DNA from: Candidatus Parcubacteria bacterium
GTDB taxonomy: Bacteria > Patescibacteriota > Patescibacteriia > Patescibacteriales > UBA12075
Direction: 5' to 3'
Length of the DNA stretch: 16,152 nt
Assembly (NCBI GenBank): GCA_023140595.1
Contig: JAGLLI010000110.1
Location: 1 to 16,152 of the forward strand
In this document: positions 12,898 through 16,152 of the stretch, one piece after another
Layout of the letters: each line of letters starts with the position of its first letter
Numbering within the stretch: position 1 is the stretch's first letter
Notes under the pieces: model-generated
Told to the model about the DNA's origin: nothing
Database searches by the model: none
Seen by the model: only the letters and a program-made list of their open reading frames with translations
Translations under genes and position numbers: made by a program

Positions 12898-14118
12898 ATG
12901 AATGAAAATTGTAACAACATAGAAAATCCCCTTGAGATGATTGACGAAAATAAAGATAAAAATTCAGTAGAGCATGTAACATCGCGTTACTCCTCTGAAT
13001 TTAATCCATTCAAACTTTCAGTTGCAGAAAGACAAATTATTGAATCAGATAATCGCACGCTAATACCTTTTGAGCAATTTAAGAAAGAAATTTTAGATTT
13101 ACGCACAGTAATCGCGAAAATTTTAAAAGATGAAAGTTTGATGAAAAATTTTTTAATTCCGGAAAATTATGACCCTATTTTTTTACTAAATGAGTTAAAG
13201 GCAAAAGGAATTGATGCGGATGACGAAGTATTGCGCTATTTGGGGGAGTCCTGTGGCGTGTCGCCATTTCAAATTGGAGATGGCAAATTGATTATTGAAA
13301 ACTATGAAAATTATTATGGCTCCGCTGCCTCTAAAAATTTATTTGCAGTTATAAACGTTTATGCGAACAGATACAATCAAGCCAAATATTTACTTGGAAA
13401 AGCCGAGCAATCAAAAGATTTAATAGCTAAACATTTTCCAGCTGTTTTTGTTAATTATAATTTTCAAATAGGTATTGACGAAGCCAAATACGACGCAGAA
13501 CAAGCCTCACATTTTAAAGATGATGATTCGGCGCATATTTTAAAAATAGGAGTTGAAAATGGTTTTGATAATGTTATAGATTTGGATAGCAAAAAAACAA
13601 AAGGCGTATTTGAGGGAGATTATGAATATAGCAGAAAAACACATGATTTAATCACAATGATTCATGAATATTCCCATGGTATCTTTGATGAATTAATTGG
13701 TTTAAAAGAGCAAAGACCAAAAAATCAAGCCGAAACAGCGTATAGATCAATTGCCGAGGGATTTTCTGTTTTGATGGAATTTTTATTCTGCAGTATGAAA
13801 GAAAGTGAATATCCTGATGATTTTTCTGAAAAAGATTTGAAAGATTTAAAAACTTGGAAAAAACAAAGGATGCACGCATTTAATCATGTGTATAAAAAAT
13901 ATAAATCAAATTTATCGAAAACAGCTAACATTGAATTGTCATATAGAGACGGTTTTGCTTTTATGTACAAATTGTATAAATCCAATGATATTGAGTATGT
14001 TAAAAATTTTATTGAAAAAATTGATTTTAAAAAAGCATTTAAAATTAAAGCGAATTCCGATGAATATAAAGAAGCGTTAAATGACCCAAATGCAATGATT
14101 AATTTAATAGGAAAATAA
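12898..14118 (+). CDS. Putative zinc metalloprotease (HExxH, gluzincin-like)
   Basis: This 406-residue protein is of no family I can name. It has a clear zinc site: MIHEYSHGIFDELIG supplies His256, Glu257 and His260, and AEGFSVLMEF supplies Glu287, 27 residues later. HExxH with a downstream Glu in a helix is the gluzincin arrangement. The N-terminal 230 residues are mixed alpha/beta without a signal peptide or membrane helix, so the protein is probably cytosolic. The C-terminal part is helical and charged. I chose ATG 12898; a GTG at 12847 in the same frame would translate through a hairpin and a repeat and adds no recognisable sequence. It starts 54 bases after ileS and is flanked by a 26-bp direct repeat, which hints that it was inserted as a unit. 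Peptidase activity is inferred from the motif alone. Confidence 0.82.
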   Translation: MNENCNNIENPLEMIDENKDKNSVEHVTSRYSSEFNPFKLSVAERQIIESDNRTLIPFEQFKKEILDLRTVIAKILKDESLMKNFLIPENYDPIFLLNELKAKGIDADDEVLRYLGESCGVSPFQIGDGKLIIENYENYYGSAASKNLFAVINVYANRYNQAKYLLGKAEQSKDLIAKHFPAVFVNYNFQIGIDEAKYDAEQASHFKDDDSAHILKIGVENGFDNVIDLDSKKTKGVFEGDYEYSRKTHDLITMIHEYSHGIFDELIGLKEQRPKNQAETAYRSIAEGFSVLMEFLFCSMKESEYPDDFSEKDLKDLKTWKKQRMHAFNHVYKKYKSNLSKTANIELSYRDGFAFMYKLYKSNDIEYVKNFIEKIDFKKAFKIKANSDEYKEALNDPNAMINLIGK

Positions 14119-14125
14119 AGGATAT

Positions 14126-14284
14126 ATGCCATAAACAAAAGCCTTAGTCTTATTTTCAGGCGGGTTGGATTCTATTTTAGCGGTCAAGATGTTGCAGGCT
14201 CAAAAAATAGCTGTTACAGCTATTTATTTTACCGGTAATTTTTATGACGCTAAAAAAGCTAAAGCTGAGTGGAAGAAAAATTGA
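14126..14284 (+). pseudogene. PP-loop ATP pyrophosphatase fragment (ThiI/MnmA-like), broken
   Basis: The frame from ATG 14126 reads M-P-stop and then continues TKALVLFSGGLDSILAVKML and on to AVTAIYFTGNFYDAKKAKAE. SGGLDS is the PP-loop signature of ATP pyrophosphatases, and ALVLFSGGLDS with a following IxVTAIYF strand is the N-terminus of ThiI/MnmA-like tRNA thiolation enzymes. A nonsense codon TAA stands at codon 3 (14132-14134), where AAA would restore the frame, and the frame ends at TGA 14282-14284 after only about 52 codons. The 3' break coincides with copy B of the 26-bp repeat. Complete relatives have several hundred residues, so this is a degraded 5' remnant. It begins 8 bases after the metalloprotease stop. 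The PP-loop motif is clear; the subfamily is not. Confidence 0.8.
14257..14282 (+). repeat. 26-bp direct repeat, copy B
   Basis: It matches copy A at 12872-12897 with one substitution (GAG for GGG). It lies at the point where the PP-loop remnant loses its coding similarity, and it lacks the left hairpin arm that precedes copy A. Confidence 0.85.
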
Positions 14285-14308
14285 ATTATTAACTAAAACC
14301 ATATTTCT

Positions 14309-14887
14309 ATGAACACAAATAAAATTATAAATTTCTTTTTTGAAATCGCAACCTTGCGGAGGTTAACCAGATCGCACAGACAGGTGATTGCCGAAGTAAG
14401 CGACAATATTTCCGACCATAGTTTCAGAGTGGCGATTATCGGTATGATTTTGGCGGAATTGGAAAAATGCGACAATAGCAAGGTTATGAAAATGTGCTTG
14501 TTTCATGATGTGGCTGAGGCGCGAATCGGAGACGCTAATTTTATTAATCAGCAATATGTTGATTTGCGTGAAGACGAGGCAAGAGATGATCAAATGGACG
14601 GATTGCCGATAGCAAATGAAGTGGATAAATTTCTTAAAGAATATGAACAGCGAAAAAGCAAAGAAGCAATTGTGTCCAAAGACGCTGATTTGCTTGATCA
14701 GATGATTTTACAGCAGGAATATTTTTATAAAGATAACAAAAATGGCAGAATTTGGCATAATCACACGGAAAGAAGCTTAAAAACAGAATCAGCTAAAGTT
14801 TTAGCTAAAAAAATCAGAGAGTCAAATCCGTTTGAATGGCTTTATAAAATGGCGGAAGAAAAGACGGGGACAGACATAAAACGTTAA
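14309..14887 (+). CDS. HD-domain hydrolase (YfbR/HDDC2-like nucleotidase)
   Basis: This 192-residue protein has the metal-binding set of the HD superfamily: His37 in SDHSFRVA, His66-Asp67 in CLFHDVAEARIGD, Glu70, and Asp125/Asp127 in VSKDADLLDQ. The SDHSFR-x-A/HD-x-x-E-x-x-x-GD order is that of the YfbR/HDDC2 branch, whose members dephosphorylate deoxynucleoside 5'-monophosphates. The N-terminal LRRLTRSHRQV stretch fits the usual L-x-x-x-x-R-x-G-W region, although the Gly-Trp is not kept. It is cytosolic. It begins 24 bases after the broken PP-loop fragment and has no Shine-Dalgarno sequence. The following gene rlmN starts 42 bases after its stop. The family is firm; the substrate is inferred. 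Confidence 0.88.
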   Translation: MNTNKIINFFFEIATLRRLTRSHRQVIAEVSDNISDHSFRVAIIGMILAELEKCDNSKVMKMCLFHDVAEARIGDANFINQQYVDLREDEARDDQMDGLPIANEVDKFLKEYEQRKSKEAIVSKDADLLDQMILQQEYFYKDNKNGRIWHNHTERSLKTESAKVLAKKIRESNPFEWLYKMAEEKTGTDIKR

Positions 14888-14929
14888 ATAATTTATTTAT
14901 ATAGAATAATCAACAAAATAAAATTTAAT

Positions 14930-15955
14930 ATGAACTTCCATAAATTAAAATCAACCCTAAAAGATTTAGGAGAGCCTAATTTTAGATATAAACAAATCGT
15001 AGGCGCCTTTTGCGAGAAAGGTGTTTTGGATTATTCTCAAATTAGTAATATTCCCAAAAAATTGGCAGAAAATTTGGAAGAAAAAATAAATCCTCTTAGC
15101 TTTAGTGTTGAAAAAAATTATTCCGCTAATAATAATTTTTCTTTTAAGGCGCGATTAAAATTAAATGACGGCGAGCTGTTGGAAACGGTTTTTTTGTCGC
15201 CCGCGCCGGGCGTTTGGTCGGCTTGCGTATCCAGCCAAGTCGGGTGCAAACTTGCTTGCAAATTTTGCGCTACAGGGCAGAAAGGTTTTAAAAGAAACTT
15301 AAGCTCTGAGGAAATAATTGATCAAATAATTTTTTGGAAGCATTTTTTGCGCGAGAAAAAATTAAACGGCAATTTTTTAAATATAATTTTTATGGGCATG
15401 GGCGAGCCGTTTATGAATTGGGAGGAAGTGAAAAACGCAATAAAACAATTAATTGATCCCGAGTTTTTTAATTTCGGTTCTCGGCATATTTCAGTGTCCA
15501 CAAGCGGCGATTGTTTAGGTATTAAAAAAATCGCTAAAGAATTTCCGCAAGTCAATTTAGCTGTTTCCTTGATATTTGCTGAAGATAATTTGCGAAGTGA
15601 ATATATGCCGATAAATCGCAAATTTAATCTTAAAAAATTGCAATCAACAATATCTTCTTATTTAGAAAAAACCAATCGCAAGGTTTTTTTGGAATATGTT
15701 ATGTTAAAAGGCATTAATGACGATTTAAAGCAGGCGAATAATTTAATTAATTTTATAGAAACAATTGAAAACGGCAAAAAATTGTTGCATGTGAACTTGA
15801 TTAACTATAATGCAACCATGGCTGAATTTGCTCCGTCTGAGGCAAGCACGGTAAATAAATTCAAAAATTATTTACTTAGAAAGAGTATTAAAACCACTAT
15901 CAGAAAAAGTTTGGGCGATGAAATTAAAGGCGCTTGCGGACAGTTGGCCGGATAA
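14930..15955 (+). CDS. rlmN: 23S rRNA (adenine-2503-C2)-methyltransferase, radical SAM
   Basis: RlmN methylates A2503 of 23S rRNA and A37 of some tRNAs. The 341 residues contain ACVSSQVGCKLACKFCATG, where Cys106, Cys110 and Cys113 are the radical-SAM cluster ligands and Cys99 is the conserved upstream Cys. IIFMGMGEPFMNW is the SAM-binding GEP motif, followed by SRHISVSTSG. Cys336 in GACGQLAG is the catalytic methyl-carrying cysteine. One deviation: the usual SLHA segment reads SLIFA, so the histidine is absent. The protein ends right after CGQLAG, as short RlmN versions do. The start lies 42 bases after the HD gene, with an AT-rich -10-like region (TAGAAT near 14902) but no ribosome binding site. 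The electron donor may be a ferredoxin or flavodoxin. Confidence 0.96.
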   Translation: MNFHKLKSTLKDLGEPNFRYKQIVGAFCEKGVLDYSQISNIPKKLAENLEEKINPLSFSVEKNYSANNNFSFKARLKLNDGELLETVFLSPAPGVWSACVSSQVGCKLACKFCATGQKGFKRNLSSEEIIDQIIFWKHFLREKKLNGNFLNIIFMGMGEPFMNWEEVKNAIKQLIDPEFFNFGSRHISVSTSGDCLGIKKIAKEFPQVNLAVSLIFAEDNLRSEYMPINRKFNLKKLQSTISSYLEKTNRKVFLEYVMLKGINDDLKQANNLINFIETIENGKKLLHVNLINYNATMAEFAPSEASTVNKFKNYLLRKSIKTTIRKSLGDEIKGACGQLAG

Positions 15956-16003
15956 AATAGTAATAGGGAAGAAAAATTTTGTTTTTTGCGTATTATTATA
16001 ACG

Positions 16004-16008
16004 AGGGG
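16004..16008 (+). promoter_or_regulatory. Possible Shine-Dalgarno AGGGG for the sigma factor gene
   Basis: AGGGG lies 10 bases before ATG 16019, rather far but within range. AT-rich boxes (TTGTTT at 15979, TATAAC at 15997) are badly spaced, so no promoter is claimed. Confidence 0.4.
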
Positions 16009-16018
16009 TAACGTCTTT

Positions 16019-16152
16019 ATGAAAATAAATCAAAAATGTGAAGATAAAACCGATGAAGAATTAGCAAAGTTGGCAGCAGAAGACCAGGCTTATTTTTTGT
16101 GCGTAATAAACAGGTATCAGGAAAAATTGCTTTATTACATTAGAAGAATATC
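16019..16152 (+). CDS. Sigma-70 family (ECF-type) RNA polymerase sigma factor, 5' part
   Basis: Only 44 residues are visible before the window ends. The sequence TDEELAKLAAEDQAYFLCVI followed by NRYQEKLLYYIRRI matches the start of sigma region 2 in ECF sigma factors (D-E-E-L-A, then D-x-x-A/Y-F, then R-Y-x-x-x-L-x-x-Y-I-x-R-I). The protein would direct RNA polymerase to a specific regulon, often in response to envelope or other stress. It is separated from rlmN by 63 bases. Anti-sigma partners, if any, would lie downstream outside the window. The call is reasonably safe although the length is short. Confidence 0.82.
   Translation, partial: MKINQKCEDKTDEELAKLAAEDQAYFLCVINRYQEKLLYYIRRI

Overview
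The window is AT-rich (roughly one third G+C by eye) and gene-dense, and it reads like a reduced-genome bacterium of the Candidate Phyla Radiation (Patescibacteria). That placement is an inference from the compact single-domain versions of core proteins, an isoleucyl-tRNA synthetase of the long, eukaryote-like type, a 58-residue monocluster ferredoxin, and the near absence of Shine-Dalgarno sequences. UGA is used as a stop (uvrB ends with TGA), which argues against the UGA-recoding groups Gracilibacteria and SR1/Absconditabacteria.

Layout. 1-374: 3' part of rplL and a strong hairpin terminator. 399-3085: an apparently leaderless transcription unit with a large membrane-anchored protein, a 61-residue two-helix membrane protein and an SPFH/band-7 protein. 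3114-5028: a DUF7768-like protein, a cupin sugar-epimerase homologue, two tandem HIT proteins and a ferredoxin not previously delimited, closed by a terminator at 5042. 5104-8272: uvrC and uvrB facing each other, with both stop codons inside one REP-like palindrome at 6446-6471. 8310-8822: an N-terminally truncated REP-associated tyrosine transposase (RAYT) that carries two more copies of the same palindrome, inverted, inside its reading frame. 8897-9669: a self-contained two-gene cassette (consensus promoter, overlapping palindromic operator, two textbook ribosome binding sites, terminator). 9783-12843: ileS with its own promoter. 12898-14118: a HExxH metalloprotease-like protein bracketed by a 26-bp direct repeat. 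14126-14284: a broken PP-loop ATPase fragment. 14309-15955: an HD-domain hydrolase and rlmN. 16019-end: the start of an ECF-type sigma factor.

Working together. Most genes are housekeeping: translation (rplL, ileS, rlmN), nucleotide excision repair (uvrB, uvrC) and nucleotide hydrolysis (HIT, HD). The accessory material is concentrated at 6446-6471 and 8310-9669. The REP/RAYT material seems to have shaped the repair genes: UvrB lacks its C-terminal UVR domain, and UvrC lacks its C-terminal helix-hairpin-helix domain and has a degenerate UVR motif, so both halves of the known UvrB-UvrC contact are missing.

The best candidate for something undescribed is the cassette at 8897-9669, which encodes a basic cytosolic protein with a SHOCT-like N-terminus and a small two-helix membrane protein. 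Its expression signals differ from every neighbour. I do not recognise its function. No stretch over 300 bases lacks a gene; the longest intergenic gap is 9614-9849. I saw no tRNA, rRNA or CRISPR array.
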